Source: Sulfurimonas lithotrophica (lineage in GTDB: Bacteria > Campylobacterota > Campylobacteria > Campylobacterales > Sulfurimonadaceae). From it: a stretch of DNA of 64,000 bases. Within the stretch, counting starts at the first letter, position 1, and every line of letters starts with the position of its first letter. The stretch covers positions 1,364,001 through 1,428,000 of the forward strand of contig NZ_CP043617.1 of NCBI RefSeq assembly GCF_009258225.1, read 5' to 3'. The position numbers and the translations under genes were made by a program. A model generated the notes under the pieces. The model saw nothing but the letters and a program-made list of their open reading frames with translations. It did no database searches and was not told the origin of the DNA. This document shows, one piece after another, positions 35,690 through 45,348 of the stretch.

Positions 35690-36604
35690 ATGGCAATAAA
35701 TGAATTAAAACCTCTCCTAGATGAATTGTGTTTAAATATAACGGATTTTCTTAACGAAAACACAGAAATAACCAAAGAACATTTATCCGAGTACTTAAAA
35801 AATTCTGCTAAATTAATATCTGATATTTCCGATAACGATTTAACTTCTTATAACACCCAAAAAAACTTACTTGCCGATAACTATAAAAACATTGCAAAAG
35901 AGTGTCTTACTTCTTATGAAAAAACCAGTTCTAAAATCTCTAAACTTTCCGAGAAACATAAAGAAGCCATAGCTGCATGTGAAATAGAACCTATTAATTT
36001 GCCTAAATTAACTTCGAAATTTAACGAAATTCAAAATCATATGGTTGATGAAGTAGCAAGAGCAAATTTTATAATCTCTGAACTCTCTACGCAAATTAAA
36101 GATTTAGAAGAAAAATCAAATCTTGACCCGCTTACAAAAATATACAACAGGGGTGCACTAAATAAATACTTGGCTGATATGTGTGAAAATGCAACCGATA
36201 AATACGAAACACATCTTTTGGTAATAGATATAGATGATTTTAAGCAGATAAATGATGAATTCGGGCATATAGCAGGCGATAAAATTCTTATTTATATATC
36301 AAAAATATTAAAAAGAACTCTAAGAGACGGAGATAAAGTTTTTAGATTCGGAGGCGAAGAATTTATAGTTATTCTAAACAGGATAAAAGACGGTGAATGT
36401 ATAACAATCGCAAAAAGACTTTTAAGACTCGTAAGTGAGAATAAACTGATTTATAAAGGTAACAATATAGGTGTTACAATAAGTATAGGCGCTACAAAGC
36501 TCAAAGTAGGCGATACTCCGGAATCATTTATTACAAGAGCGGACAAAGCTTTATACAGATCAAAGCATTCAGGCAAAAATAAAATATCTACGGAGCCTAT
36601 ATAA
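35690..36604 (+). CDS. Diguanylate cyclase with helical sensor region
   Basis: The 304-residue protein makes cyclic di-GMP. Residues 1-140 are helical without a known domain or membrane segment, and 145-304 form a GGDEF domain with DPLTKIYNRGALNKYL and active-site FRFGGEEF. No RxxD inhibitory site is evident immediately before the motif. It is followed three bases later by cvpA, and probably shares a transcript with cvpA and fur. The input signal is unknown. Confidence 0.92.
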   Translation: MAINELKPLLDELCLNITDFLNENTEITKEHLSEYLKNSAKLISDISDNDLTSYNTQKNLLADNYKNIAKECLTSYEKTSSKISKLSEKHKEAIAACEIEPINLPKLTSKFNEIQNHMVDEVARANFIISELSTQIKDLEEKSNLDPLTKIYNRGALNKYLADMCENATDKYETHLLVIDIDDFKQINDEFGHIAGDKILIYISKILKRTLRDGDKVFRFGGEEFIVILNRIKDGECITIAKRLLRLVSENKLIYKGNNIGVTISIGATKLKVGDTPESFITRADKALYRSKHSGKNKISTEPI

Positions 36605-36607
36605 AAT

Positions 36608-37258
36608 ATGGAAGTGAACTATTTTGATATTATTGCGAGTGCGATAATTCTACTTTTGGGATTAAAAGGAATTTTAAACGGTTTTTTTAAAGAAGTTTTC
36701 GGTTTACTGGGTATCATCGGAGGTATATTTATAGCTTCCAGATTCGGTCCTGAAGTAGGAGAATATTTAAATAATCTTATTTTTAATTTTGACAACAAAG
36801 GTGCTATAGGCTTTACCGGTTTTTTAGTTACCTTGGGTATCTTTTGGTTACTGATGATAAGTACAGGTTTAGCGTTTAAAAAATTAAGCAAGATAAGTGG
36901 ACTTGGTGTATATGATAGAATTTTAGGCTTTACGTTCGGTGCAAGTAAGTTCTTTCTTATTGCTGCCGTAATTGCACATGCCGTTTATAACGTAAACTCG
37001 TTAAGACCTACCATTGATTCCGCAATGCAAAATTCATTTTTATTTCCTATACTTACCAAAACCGGTTCGGTTATAATGAAAATTGATCCGGTATCCGTTA
37101 GCGACGATATAAATAAGACTATCGATAATGCGACAAAAACAATTGAAAAACAAACTCAGACTATAATCGATGAGAAAGCAAAAGAGATCGCTAAAGATGT
37201 AGATAATCAAATCAAAGAGCAATTTGAAACAAATCAAAAGGAGATATTTAATGAGTGA
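36608..37258 (+). CDS. cvpA: CvpA-family membrane protein
   Basis: This inner-membrane protein of the colicin V production family has 216 residues. Four helices lie in the first 140 residues, with the typical opening FDIIASAIILLLGLKGILNGFFKEVFGLLG. The C-terminal 60 residues form a charged coiled coil (ATKTIEKQTQTIIDEKAKEI). CvpA proteins affect envelope homeostasis in other bacteria. The end overlaps the fur start by eight bases. Confidence 0.88.
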   Translation: MEVNYFDIIASAIILLLGLKGILNGFFKEVFGLLGIIGGIFIASRFGPEVGEYLNNLIFNFDNKGAIGFTGFLVTLGIFWLLMISTGLAFKKLSKISGLGVYDRILGFTFGASKFFLIAAVIAHAVYNVNSLRPTIDSAMQNSFLFPILTKTGSVIMKIDPVSVSDDINKTIDNATKTIEKQTQTIIDEKAKEIAKDVDNQIKEQFETNQKEIFNE

Positions 37259-37736
37259 TATTTCAACGAATTTTTCAGAACGTACAGTTGAGTATAATAA
37301 ACTTTTAGAAGACTTTAAAAAACTTCTTAAAAAAAACAATCTAAAATTTACTATCCAAAGAGAAGTGATATTGGAATCTTTATACAATTCCAATGAGCAT
37401 CTGACTCCTGAATCTTTGCATCAGGTACTGCAAAAAAAGTATTCTGAACTAAATATAGGGATAGCTACGGTTTATAGAACACTCTCCTTACTTGAAGATT
37501 CTAAAATGGTTACGTCTTTATCTTTTGGAGCACAAGGTAAAAAATATGAACTCGGGGCTAAAAACCATCATGACCATCTTATATGTACAAGATGTTCAAA
37601 GATAACAGAGTTTGTTGATGAACAGATAGAAGCCAGACAACATAAAATTGCTGATGAATTAGGTTTCAAGATGCAAGACCATTCCATGCAGATATACGGT
37701 ATATGTAAAGAATGCCAAGAAAAAGAAAATAAATAA
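37251..37736 (+). CDS. fur: Ferric uptake regulator
   Basis: This metal-dependent repressor of iron uptake has 161 residues from the ATG at 37251, which follows AGGAG; upstream in-frame codons back to 37224 lack such a site. The DNA-binding winged helix ([27 protein letters not shown]) is followed by the metal-sensing domain with [10 protein letters not shown] (Cys pair) and the second Cys pair in ICKECQ. The 20-residue N-terminal extension is typical of Campylobacterota Fur. It may control the TonB systems in this window, although I found no clear Fur box. Confidence 0.93.
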   Translation: MSDISTNFSERTVEYNKLLEDFKKLLKKNNLKFTIQREVILESLYNSNEHLTPESLHQVLQKKYSELNIGIATVYRTLSLLEDSKMVTSLSFGAQGKKYELGAKNHHDHLICTRCSKITEFVDEQIEARQHKIADELGFKMQDHSMQIYGICKECQEKENK

Positions 37737-37755
37737 ACAAATTAAGGAAGAAATA

Positions 37756-39276
37756 TTGGCTTTTGAAAATAAATTTATACAACAAAGAATCCAAAAAGCA
37801 CAAACACTAAAAGAATCTGGATACAATCCATATTCAAATGATTCAAAAAGAAATACGACTATAGCAAAATATTTAAACGTAAATGCAGATATTGAACATA
37901 AAGAAGATAAACGTGATGAAAATCGTCACTACACTGTAAGTGGACGCATAAAACTTCAACGTATTATGGGTAAGGCAAGTTTTATAAAAATCGAAGATGA
38001 GAGCGGGATGCTTCAAGTATATGTAGCACGCGACAATTTACCTGAAGGCTTTTATAACGATATATTCAAGAAAAATATTGAAGTAGGTGATATTGTAGAA
38101 GTAGAAGGTTATCCCTTTGTAACCGGTAAAGGTGAACTCTCCCTTCATGCAAACGATCTTAAACTTTTAACAAAAGCTATAGCACCGTTACCTGAAAAGT
38201 TTCACGGTGTAACTGATAAAGAGATTAGGTATAGAAAAAGATATTTAGACCTTATCATGAATGCCGAAGTTAGAAAAACCTTCCAAATTCGTTCACGTGT
38301 AATTTCCCTGACTCGTCACTTTTTTGAAGACAAAGGTTTCTTGGAAGTTGAGACTCCTATGATGCATCCGATTGCCGGTGGAGCAAATGCAAAACCTTTT
38401 GTTACGCATCACAATGCACTAGGTATCGACAGATATTTAAGAATAGCACCGGAGTTGTATTTAAAACGTCTTATAGTCGGTGGTTTTGAAGCTGTATTTG
38501 AGATTAACCGCAACTTTAGAAATGAAGGTATGGATGCTACCCACAATCCTGAGTTTACATCTATAGAATTTTACTGGGCATATAAAACATACAGAGATTT
38601 AATCACTATTACAAAAGAGTATTTTGAGTATCTTTTTGAACACTTAGACCTTCCAAAACGTCTTCCTTACGGGGATATGGAAGTAGATTTTGATAAATTT
38701 ACAGAGATTCCTTTAATTCAGTCGCTTACGGATATAGGTGGTGTTCCATCTGATGTAGTTAACGATAAAGAAAAGATACTAGATTATTTAAGAAGTAAAA
38801 ATCTTGAAGCAGATGCGAATATGACACTTGGTTACCTGCAGGGTGAACTGTTTGATGAATTTGTTGAAGAAAAACTAATCAACCCTACTTTTATAACTGA
38901 ATATCCTGTTGACTTATCTCCACTAGCAAGAAGAAACGATGAAAATCCTGATATTACAGAGAGATTTGAACTGTTTATTGCAGGTCGAGAAATTGCAAAT
39001 GCATTTAGCGAGCTTAACGATCCTGTTGACCAATATGAGCGTTTTGTTGCACAAGGTGCGGCAAAAGAAGGCGGTGACGACGAAGCTCATGAAATGGATA
39101 TGGATTTTGTAGATGCACTTAGTTACGGTATGGCTCCAACAGCAGGTCAAGGTATAGGTATAGACAGACTCGTTATGCTGCTTTCAAATGAACACAGCAT
39201 CCGAGATGTACTTCTTTTCCCTGCTATGAAACCACTCAGTGAAAGCACTTCAATAGAAGAAACTGAAGAAGATTAA
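37756..39276 (+). CDS. lysS: Lysyl-tRNA synthetase, class II
   Basis: This enzyme charges tRNA-Lys. The 506 residues have an N-terminal anticodon-binding OB fold (about 55-155, [16 protein letters not shown]-like) and a class II catalytic core with [19 protein letters not shown] (motif 2) and [13 protein letters not shown] (motif 3). Translation starts at TTG 37756, seven bases after AAGGAAG. It forms a run with fur and glyA, as in other Campylobacterota. Confidence 0.96.
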   Translation: MAFENKFIQQRIQKAQTLKESGYNPYSNDSKRNTTIAKYLNVNADIEHKEDKRDENRHYTVSGRIKLQRIMGKASFIKIEDESGMLQVYVARDNLPEGFYNDIFKKNIEVGDIVEVEGYPFVTGKGELSLHANDLKLLTKAIAPLPEKFHGVTDKEIRYRKRYLDLIMNAEVRKTFQIRSRVISLTRHFFEDKGFLEVETPMMHPIAGGANAKPFVTHHNALGIDRYLRIAPELYLKRLIVGGFEAVFEINRNFRNEGMDATHNPEFTSIEFYWAYKTYRDLITITKEYFEYLFEHLDLPKRLPYGDMEVDFDKFTEIPLIQSLTDIGGVPSDVVNDKEKILDYLRSKNLEADANMTLGYLQGELFDEFVEEKLINPTFITEYPVDLSPLARRNDENPDITERFELFIAGREIANAFSELNDPVDQYERFVAQGAAKEGGDDEAHEMDMDFVDALSYGMAPTAGQGIGIDRLVMLLSNEHSIRDVLLFPAMKPLSESTSIEETEED

Positions 39277-39284
39277 TCTTCTTC
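39265..39284. terminator. Perfect 20-base palindrome over the lysS stop
   Basis: GAAGAAGATT and AATCTTCTTC form a loopless perfect palindrome that contains the lysS TAA. It could act as a weak terminator or a decay barrier. A promoter for glyA follows, so partial termination is reasonable. Confidence 0.35.
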
Positions 39285-39303
39285 ATCTATCTATTCAGTC
39301 GTT

Positions 39304-39325
39304 TATAATTATTTTTTTTGTAAAA
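39304..39325 (+). promoter_or_regulatory. Promoter of glyA
   Basis: TATAAT (39304-39309) and TAAAAT (39320-39325) flank a run of T, about 35-55 bases before the glyA ATG. AAGGA at 39345-39349 is the ribosome binding site. The second hexamer, directly after the T-run, fits the phylum's usual promoter pattern best. Confidence 0.4.
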
Positions 39326-39359
39326 TCGCCCTATTTAAACCTACAAGGAATTTTGTAAC

Positions 39360-40607
39360 ATGAGTTTTTTACAAGAATTTGATAAAGAGATTTTCGATTT
39401 ATGCGAAAAAGAGTTGGAAAGACAAACCGATCATTTAGAGATGATTGCATCTGAGAACTTTACGCTTCCTGCAGTTATGGAAGCTATGGGTTCTGTTTTT
39501 ACAAATAAATATGCCGAGGGTTATCCTGCTAAACGTTACTACGGCGGTTGTGAATATGCCGACAGCGTTGAACAATTGGCAATTGACCGTGCATGTGAAC
39601 TTTTTGGATGTAAATATGCAAATGTCCAACCTCACTCAGGTTCTCAAGCTAACGCTGCCGTTTATGCGGGTCTTTTAAAAGCAGGTGATAAGCTTTTAGG
39701 TATGGATTTAAGTCACGGCGGTCACTTAACTCATGGTTCAAAACCAAGTTTTTCCGGTCAAAACTATTCAAGTTTTACTTATGGTGTTGAGCTTGACGGT
39801 CGTATGAACTATGATAAAATCATGGAAATAGCAAAAGCCGTTAAACCAAAAATTATAGTTTGTGGTGCTTCCGCATATGCTCGTGAAATAGACTTTAAAA
39901 AATTCCGTGAGATAGCTGACGAAGTAGGAGCTATAATGTTTGCGGATATAGCTCACGTTGCTGGTTTAGTTGCTGCCGGCGAACACCCTAGTCCATTCCC
40001 TCATGCACACGTAGTAACTACTACTACGCATAAAACTCTTGCAGGACCACGCGGTGGTATGATTATGACAAACGATGAAGAGATTGCTAAAAAAATGAAC
40101 TCTGCAATCTTCCCTGCTCTACAAGGTGGACCTTTAGTGCATGTAATTGCTGCAAAAGCAGTTGGATTTAAACATAACCTAAGCCCTGCTTGGAAAGAGT
40201 ATGCTAAACAAGTTAAAGCTAATGCAAAAGTTTTAGCCGAAGTACTTATAAAACGCGGTTATGATGTAGTAAGCGACGGTACTGATAATCACTTAGTATT
40301 AGTTTCTTTTGTTGGTCGTGAAATATCAGGTAAAGATGCAGATGCAGCACTTGGCAATGCAGGTATTACCGTAAATAAAAACACTGTTCCCGGTGAGACA
40401 AGAAGCCCGTTTGTAACTTCAGGTATCAGAGTAGGTTCTCCTGCACTTACAAGTCGTGGTATGAAAGAGAAAGAGTTTGAGATTATTGCGAACAAAATAG
40501 CAGATGTTTTAGATGATATAAATAACACAGAATTACAGGCAAAAGTAAAAGAAGAGTTAAAAGAGTTAGCTCAAAACTTTGTTATTTACAACCAATCAAC
40601 TTACTAA
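39360..40607 (+). CDS. glyA: Serine hydroxymethyltransferase
   Basis: This PLP enzyme interconverts serine and glycine and supplies one-carbon units. It is 415 residues long with [38 protein letters not shown] and the PLP-binding Lys in [16 protein letters not shown]. It is highly conserved and complete. A DUF1882 gene follows 25 bases later, as in related genomes. Confidence 0.97.
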   Translation: MSFLQEFDKEIFDLCEKELERQTDHLEMIASENFTLPAVMEAMGSVFTNKYAEGYPAKRYYGGCEYADSVEQLAIDRACELFGCKYANVQPHSGSQANAAVYAGLLKAGDKLLGMDLSHGGHLTHGSKPSFSGQNYSSFTYGVELDGRMNYDKIMEIAKAVKPKIIVCGASAYAREIDFKKFREIADEVGAIMFADIAHVAGLVAAGEHPSPFPHAHVVTTTTHKTLAGPRGGMIMTNDEEIAKKMNSAIFPALQGGPLVHVIAAKAVGFKHNLSPAWKEYAKQVKANAKVLAEVLIKRGYDVVSDGTDNHLVLVSFVGREISGKDADAALGNAGITVNKNTVPGETRSPFVTSGIRVGSPALTSRGMKEKEFEIIANKIADVLDDINNTELQAKVKEELKELAQNFVIYNQSTY

Positions 40608-40632
40608 TAAAAATAAAAAAAGGGATATTTAA

Positions 40633-41175
40633 ATGACTGCTATGGATATGAAACTTATTAAAATGATTACCAGCCACTATTGGCAAAAAAGTGATTCGGT
40701 AGTTGATAAGATTTCTTTTAAAGGACGTACTTTTTACAATAAATTTAAAAAAGTAAACGCTCCTTTAAACTCGCAAGTCATAAATAAACACCTTAAAGGC
40801 GAAATTACCGTCGCGCATTCTTTAGTAAACGCCCGCGGAAAAGTTGAAAATATAGTTATAGACTATAACGGTAGAGATCCTGAAAGGTTTTATCACAAGG
40901 CACAACTTTTGCTACGGGAAGAGGGATATATAAACTTTACGGCATACAAGACGAAAACAGAGGGTCATCTTCACGTATATATACATAAAGGTCATACCAC
41001 TTTACAAGAGGCTATACAACTTGGTAAAATGATTAGTATGAAACTAGCTGCAAAACAACCAAAGCAGTGGCGTATGTTTCCAAATAACGATATGCCTAAC
41101 GAGTATAACATACTTACGCTACCTTATGAGGTATATGCTAAAGAACGCGGTGCTTCTTGGTCGAAGCATATGTAA
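40633..41175 (+). CDS. DUF1882-family protein
   Basis: This 180-residue basic cytoplasmic protein is of a family I associate with Campylobacterota (DUF1882), commonly found next to glyA. Features are [11 protein letters not shown]-like N-terminal residues, [26 protein letters not shown] in the middle and [21 protein letters not shown] after it. The function is not established. An AAAAAGGGA ribosome binding site supports the ATG at 40633. Confidence 0.8.
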   Translation: MTAMDMKLIKMITSHYWQKSDSVVDKISFKGRTFYNKFKKVNAPLNSQVINKHLKGEITVAHSLVNARGKVENIVIDYNGRDPERFYHKAQLLLREEGYINFTAYKTKTEGHLHVYIHKGHTTLQEAIQLGKMISMKLAAKQPKQWRMFPNNDMPNEYNILTLPYEVYAKERGASWSKHM

Positions 41176-41195
41176 AATAAAAATAGGAGTTTAAA

Positions 41196-41864
41196 ATGGA
41201 AGAGAAAAACGAGTTAAACGATATTATATTAAACAAAGGTAATAGTTCTAGTTCAAACAAAAAAGTAGTGCTGGCTGTTGCTACTTTAGGAGTAGTGCTA
41301 ATAATAGTTGTTATGCTTATGAATACCCTTAACTCAACAGATGGCGAAAACTTGCCAAAACCTGTTCCTCTTCCGACTCCGCAAAGTGTAGCTGAAAAAT
41401 CAGTAGTAGAAGAGACACCTAAAGAAGAAGCTCTTTTTGAAGAAGTTGAAGTTGTTCAAGAAAAAGCAATTGAAGAGAATAACCTTGATCAAATCGCACA
41501 AAAACTAAAACAAGAAAGTATGGCGGAATCTACCAAGGAGATTAAAAAAACGCAAAGTAAATCTGAAAATTCAGAAGCTTCAAAAAAACCTGTAACACAG
41601 CAAAAACAGCAATTTACTAAAACAACACAGACAAAATCTTCAGGTGAACAGTATTTTGTTCAAGTTGGTTCTTTTTCAAAGTATAAACCAAACAAAAAGT
41701 TTTTAGATTCAATTACAAGTAAAGGTTATACGTACCAATTCCATAAAGTAGGCAAACTAAACAAAGTATTAGTAGGTCCTTTCGCAAATGAAAGAGAAGC
41801 AAGAACTGCACTTAGAACTATTAGAAGCAATATTGAAGCCGGAGCTTTTTTAACAAAAAAATAG
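41196..41864 (+). CDS. SPOR-domain protein (septal peptidoglycan-binding)
   Basis: This 222-residue bitopic membrane protein has a cytoplasmic N-terminus, one helix (about 27-46, VVLAVATLGVVLIIVVMLM), a long acidic/Gln-rich periplasmic linker and a C-terminal SPOR domain (about 150-222, YFVQVGSFSKYKPNKKF to KVLVGPFANEREARTAL). SPOR domains bind denuded glycan strands at division sites, so a role in cell division is likely. It stands between the DUF1882 gene and trpE. Confidence 0.88.
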   Translation: MEEKNELNDIILNKGNSSSSNKKVVLAVATLGVVLIIVVMLMNTLNSTDGENLPKPVPLPTPQSVAEKSVVEETPKEEALFEEVEVVQEKAIEENNLDQIAQKLKQESMAESTKEIKKTQSKSENSEASKKPVTQQKQQFTKTTQTKSSGEQYFVQVGSFSKYKPNKKFLDSITSKGYTYQFHKVGKLNKVLVGPFANEREARTALRTIRSNIEAGAFLTKK

Positions 41865-41870
41865 ACTAAT

Positions 41871-43274
41871 ATGATATATTCAAAAAAATTTATACAAGAT
41901 ATGCTTGCACCGATTGCGGTGTATGAAAAAATTAAAGCACTATATCCACATGAAATAACTTGTCTCTTAGAGAGTGCAGGTCAAAGTGAAGGCAACTATA
42001 GCTTTATAGCTATTGGGGCTCGCGAAAGACTGCAATATATAGATGATAAAACAGTATATACGGATGCAGAAGGGGAAAAACATACAAAAGAAGAAAATCC
42101 TTTTGATTTTTTAAAAAACTACTATAAAAATATAGATAGCGATGAATATAAGAAAGCAACTTCTGAGTTAAAAATTGGTTATGTTGATGGTTTTTTAGGT
42201 TACATAGGTTACGATATGGTAAAAGTGTTCGAGCCAAAACTACACTCTAGTATGGATAACTTAAAAGATGAGCTAAATACACCAGATTTAGACTTAATCT
42301 TACCAAAACTGGTCATTGTATATTCACACAAGAACCATGAGATAACTTTAGTATCTACCTTAGAAAAATATTCTAAACAGTTTCAAAACATAGAAAATGA
42401 ACTAAAATCACCATCTGAATATATAGAGATGGTTAAAAATATAGGTAATGACGAAGGAAGCTTTGCACACTCAAAAGAGAAATTTTTCAAAATGATTGAT
42501 GACTCCAAAGAGATGATAAAAAGCGGAGATGTTTTTCAGATACTTATGACAAATCGATTTACAAGAAATATAAAAGTAGATCCGTTTAGTTTTTACCGAA
42601 TTTTAAGAACTAAAAACCCATCTCCTTATATGTTTTTAATGGAATACGAAGATTTTAGTATAGTAGGAAGTTCACCAGAAGTTATGGTTAGACTAAATGA
42701 AGGCGAACTTTTACTTCGTCCTATTGCAGGTACTAGAAAACGCGGAGCTACTAAACAAAGAGACCGTGAACTAGAAGAAGAACTTTTAGCCGATCCAAAA
42801 GAATTAGCCGAGCATCTGATGCTTATAGACTTAGGCAGAAACGATGTAAGCCGTGTTGCAAAGACGGGTACCGTAAAAGTAGAAGATATGATGCATATCG
42901 AGAGATTTAGCCATGTTATGCACATAGTATCTGATGTTGTTGCAGAGATAAGTGATGATAAAGATATGTTTGATTTGTTTATGGCAACTTTTACGGCAGG
43001 TACTATGACAGGTGCTCCAAAAATTCGTGCCATGGAATTAATAGCCGAATATGAAGGTATAAAACGCGGTTTTTACAGTGGAAGTATAGGTTACTTTGGT
43101 TTTGATGGAAATATGGATACCGCCATAACAATTAGAACGGCAATGGTTAAAGAAGACAAAGTTATTCTTCAAGCCGGAGCAGGAGTTGTAGCAGATAGTC
43201 AAAATGAACTTGAATATCTTGAAGTAACAAATAAACTCGGAGCATTAGTTCATTCACTCAAGGATTTAGACTAG
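41871..43274 (+). CDS. trpE: Anthranilate synthase component I
   Basis: This chorismate-utilising enzyme for tryptophan synthesis has 467 residues. It has the N-terminal regulatory region with LLESAGQSEGNYSFIA and the catalytic domain with VFQILMTNRFT, SPYMFLMEYEDFSIVGSSPE, RPIAGTRKRG, and GRNDVSRVAKTGTVKV plus AGTMTGAPKIRAMELI. The regulatory LLES matches the Trp-binding motif, so feedback inhibition is expected. Aminodeoxychorismate synthase (PabB) is a less likely alternative. Its TAG overlaps the GTG start of aroE by one base. No glutamine amidotransferase partner (trpG) is in the window. Confidence 0.9.
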   Translation: MIYSKKFIQDMLAPIAVYEKIKALYPHEITCLLESAGQSEGNYSFIAIGARERLQYIDDKTVYTDAEGEKHTKEENPFDFLKNYYKNIDSDEYKKATSELKIGYVDGFLGYIGYDMVKVFEPKLHSSMDNLKDELNTPDLDLILPKLVIVYSHKNHEITLVSTLEKYSKQFQNIENELKSPSEYIEMVKNIGNDEGSFAHSKEKFFKMIDDSKEMIKSGDVFQILMTNRFTRNIKVDPFSFYRILRTKNPSPYMFLMEYEDFSIVGSSPEVMVRLNEGELLLRPIAGTRKRGATKQRDRELEEELLADPKELAEHLMLIDLGRNDVSRVAKTGTVKVEDMMHIERFSHVMHIVSDVVAEISDDKDMFDLFMATFTAGTMTGAPKIRAMELIAEYEGIKRGFYSGSIGYFGFDGNMDTAITIRTAMVKEDKVILQAGAGVVADSQNELEYLEVTNKLGALVHSLKDLD

Positions 43275-44068
43275 TGTCTAAACTATTTGCCATTTTCGGC
43301 GATCCTGTTTCACATTCGCGTTCCCCTCTTATGCATAATAGTGTATTTAAAAACCTTAATTATCCTGCTTGTTATACTCGTGTGCATCTAAAAGACGGCT
43401 CAAAACTTCGTGAAACTTTTTTTAATCTAAAACTTAGCGGTGCAAATATAACAGTACCGCATAAAGAAGCAGCATATAACGCTTGTGATGAAATAAGAGG
43501 CTTCGCAAAAACTGTAGGTGTTGTAAATACCATTATAAATGAAAACGGTAGGCTTATAGGTTATAACACTGATGCCGATGGTTTTATATATGCTATAAGT
43601 GAATTTAGGGATATAAAAAGTATTTTAGTTATAGGCGCAGGCGGTACGGCTAAAGCACTTACTTCAAGATTTAAACAAGAGAACATATATGTAAGTGTCT
43701 TAAATAGAAGTGAATCCAGACTAAAAGAGTTTAAAACTGTAGTAGATGCTACATATATATGGGATACTTTCAAAGTACAAAAGTATGATTTAGTCGTAAA
43801 TACTACAAGTGCCGGTTTAAGTGACGATAATTATCCATGTCCAAAAGATATACTTGAAAATATACTAGATAATACTTCTTATGTAGCTGATGCAATATAC
43901 GGAAAACTAACACCCTTTTTACAACTTGCGGCTGATAAAAACATTACATATAAAGACGGTTCGGATATGTTACTTGGTCAAGGTGTTTTAGCTAACGAGT
44001 TGTTTGTGGATGGTGAGTTGAAAAAAGATGATATTCGTAAATATATGAAAAAAAGCTTCGAGCTTTAA
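43274..44068 (+). CDS. aroE: Shikimate dehydrogenase
   Basis: This enzyme reduces 3-dehydroshikimate to shikimate with NADPH. It is 264 residues with GDPVSHSRSPLMHN (substrate site), ANITVPHKE with the catalytic Lys, NTDADGF and the dinucleotide loop VIGAGGTAKA. The start is GTG at 43274, overlapping the trpE stop. It ends the housekeeping run; an accessory stretch follows. Confidence 0.95.
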   Translation: MSKLFAIFGDPVSHSRSPLMHNSVFKNLNYPACYTRVHLKDGSKLRETFFNLKLSGANITVPHKEAAYNACDEIRGFAKTVGVVNTIINENGRLIGYNTDADGFIYAISEFRDIKSILVIGAGGTAKALTSRFKQENIYVSVLNRSESRLKEFKTVVDATYIWDTFKVQKYDLVVNTTSAGLSDDNYPCPKDILENILDNTSYVADAIYGKLTPFLQLAADKNITYKDGSDMLLGQGVLANELFVDGELKKDDIRKYMKKSFEL

Positions 44069-44080
44069 AAGTTTTGTAAA

Positions 44081-44221
44081 CTAATCAATTTTTTTAGGTT
44101 TACAAAGCATAGCTTTTTTACTCGCTACCATTTTACACTTTTTACATTTGTACTTAGGGTTTTTATCAAACTTCATTACAATTCTTCTGTCTTCTTTGCT
44201 AAGTTTACAAAGTGTTTTCAT
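44081..44221 (-). CDS. Small basic Cys-rich protein (46 residues)
   Basis: A 46-residue frame on the minus strand reads MKTLCKLSKEDRRIVM, then YKCKKCKMVASKK and CKPKKID. It has a CxxC pair plus two further Cys (residues 5 and 40 approximately) in a Lys-rich context, as in small zinc-binding proteins. Short proteins of this kind occur in related genomes to my memory. The ribosome binding site is weak (AAAGAAA). It lies in an otherwise non-coding gap beside the cassette element. Confidence 0.55.
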   Translation of the reverse strand: MKTLCKLSKEDRRIVMKFDKNPKYKCKKCKMVASKKAMLCKPKKID

Positions 44222-44583
44222 AATTATTTCTTTAACTGAGCATTTAATATTTTTTGCTTTTTTTTACTTATCATTATTTACTCTTTTTAGTGTTTTATAA
44301 AACGAAAGTATTCCGATAAACTATAAATTATATCACATTCTTTTGTCTCAGCACTTGTTACAAAAGCTATATTTTTCATAAAAGACTCTTAAAAAATAAA
44401 TGACAAAATGATTAAATAACGGCAATTATATTTTAAATGTACATCGGTATTTTAAATATTTTGTACGCTTTTTGTCAAAACATGCCATTTCACACTAAAA
44501 GTATAATTTAAACTAACATTTTTAGTGTTCATTTATTTATCTAATTTCAAGCTAATCTATATATAATGTTCGTTGAATAAATA
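44222..44583. other. AT-rich gap with two tiny minus-strand frames, no clear gene
   Basis: On the minus strand a 30-residue frame (44287-44379, beginning MKNIAFVTSAETKECD) and a 16-residue Lys-rich frame (44224-44274) lie in order before the 46-residue gene. The 30-residue peptide looks like the start of a real protein that has been cut short. The rest (44380-44583) is AT-rich with no frame, repeat or RNA that I can recognise. It may be decayed sequence beside the cassette insertion. Confidence 0.3.
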
Positions 44584-44612
44584 GTTCATCCTCGCCGATG
44601 GCGAGGATGAAC
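44584..44612. repeat. Perfect 13-base inverted repeat at the left cassette end
   Basis: GTTCATCCTCGCC and GGCGAGGATGAAC pair perfectly around a three-base loop, GAT. Its right arm includes the left core box (GATGAAC) of the first attC-like site. The GC-rich stem stands out against the AT-rich surroundings. It may be part of the recombination fold or a terminator. Confidence 0.7.
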
Positions 44613-44764
44613 GGTCAAGCCGAGCGAGTTCTTGTTACCCTCCGCCTTACGGCTCCGATAACAAGTCGCTGGAGCGAATACTCTTCTCACTCTACCGTAT
44701 CAGCTCCGCATACTACGTATGCTTTACTGCTACTCACGAGTGTCGCTCGGCTTGACCGTTAGGC
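44606..44764 (+). other. attC-like recombination site 1 (long form)
   Basis: AACGGTCAAGCCGAGCGA (44610-44627) and its exact complement TCGCTCGGCTTGACCGTT (44743-44760) close a stem of 18 base pairs. The right side ends in GTTAGGC, a canonical R' core (GTTRRRY) with crossover after G44758. The inner 115 bases contain further stems (CTTGTTA/TAACAAG, TCGCT/AGCGA, GCATAC/GTATGC). The left core GATGAAC does not fit RYYYAAC. The length, 159 bases, is at the long end for attC sites. Confidence 0.65.
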
Positions 44765-44779
44765 ACAAAAGGAGAAGAG

Positions 44780-45319
44780 ATGTTAAAAAAAACAATTGCA
44801 CTAGCGATGCTATTCATTGGTGTGTTTGCTTATGCACAATCAATGTATGTAATTTCTGATGACTTAAATGTCAGATTGTTACCATCAAAATATGGGAAAA
44901 AAACAAGTGTTTTACTAAAAGGTCAAAGGGTTGATGTATATGAAACAAAAAATGGCTGGGCAAGGGTTACAGAATATTATGATGGGTATTCCGAAGAAGT
45001 AAATGGAAGAGTTGCAAGATGGGTTTATGCTAAATATCTTTCAAATACCAAACCAAAGAAAAAAATAATCAAATCCAATTCTCCTGTTGCTAAAGCATTA
45101 GAGGCTTCTGATGATTATGAAAAATATCATGAAAGCTTTATATCCGCATCAGAACAACTAATTAAAAATGGTACGTGTACAATCAAAAATTTTAATGAAC
45201 AAGGCGGTTGGGCACGTTCCACAACAAGAGGTAAGGGAGTTTATTTTACCTACTGTGGTGGAATGAGATTGAGTAACAAAGTCTATATCAATGTAGTTAC
45301 TGGAAAAATTTCTAGGTAG
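44780..45319 (+). CDS. Secreted SH3-domain protein carried on the cassette
   Basis: This 179-residue exported protein has a signal peptide (about 1-19, ending FAYA) and a bacterial SH3-type domain (about 23-90: MYVISDDLNVRLLPSKYGKK, QRVDVYETKNGWARVTEYY, VNGRVARWVYAKYL). A C-terminal region of about 60 residues follows, with CTIKNFNEQGGWARSTT and CGGMRLSNKVYINVVTG. An ideal ribosome binding site, AGGAGAAG, precedes the ATG, and the gene starts 16 bases after the GTTAGGC core, as cassette genes do. SH3-type secreted proteins are common cassette cargo. The function is unknown; cell-wall or surface binding is plausible. Confidence 0.8.
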   Translation: MLKKTIALAMLFIGVFAYAQSMYVISDDLNVRLLPSKYGKKTSVLLKGQRVDVYETKNGWARVTEYYDGYSEEVNGRVARWVYAKYLSNTKPKKKIIKSNSPVAKALEASDDYEKYHESFISASEQLIKNGTCTIKNFNEQGGWARSTTRGKGVYFTYCGGMRLSNKVYINVVTGKISR

Positions 45320-45348
45320 AGCAACATAAAGTCACATCGCACAAATGA

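Noticed and set aside
44222-44583. Possible attI site or integrase remnant next to the cassettes
   Set aside because: No tyrosine-recombinase residues appear in any frame, and no core site other than the GTT at 44584 was found.
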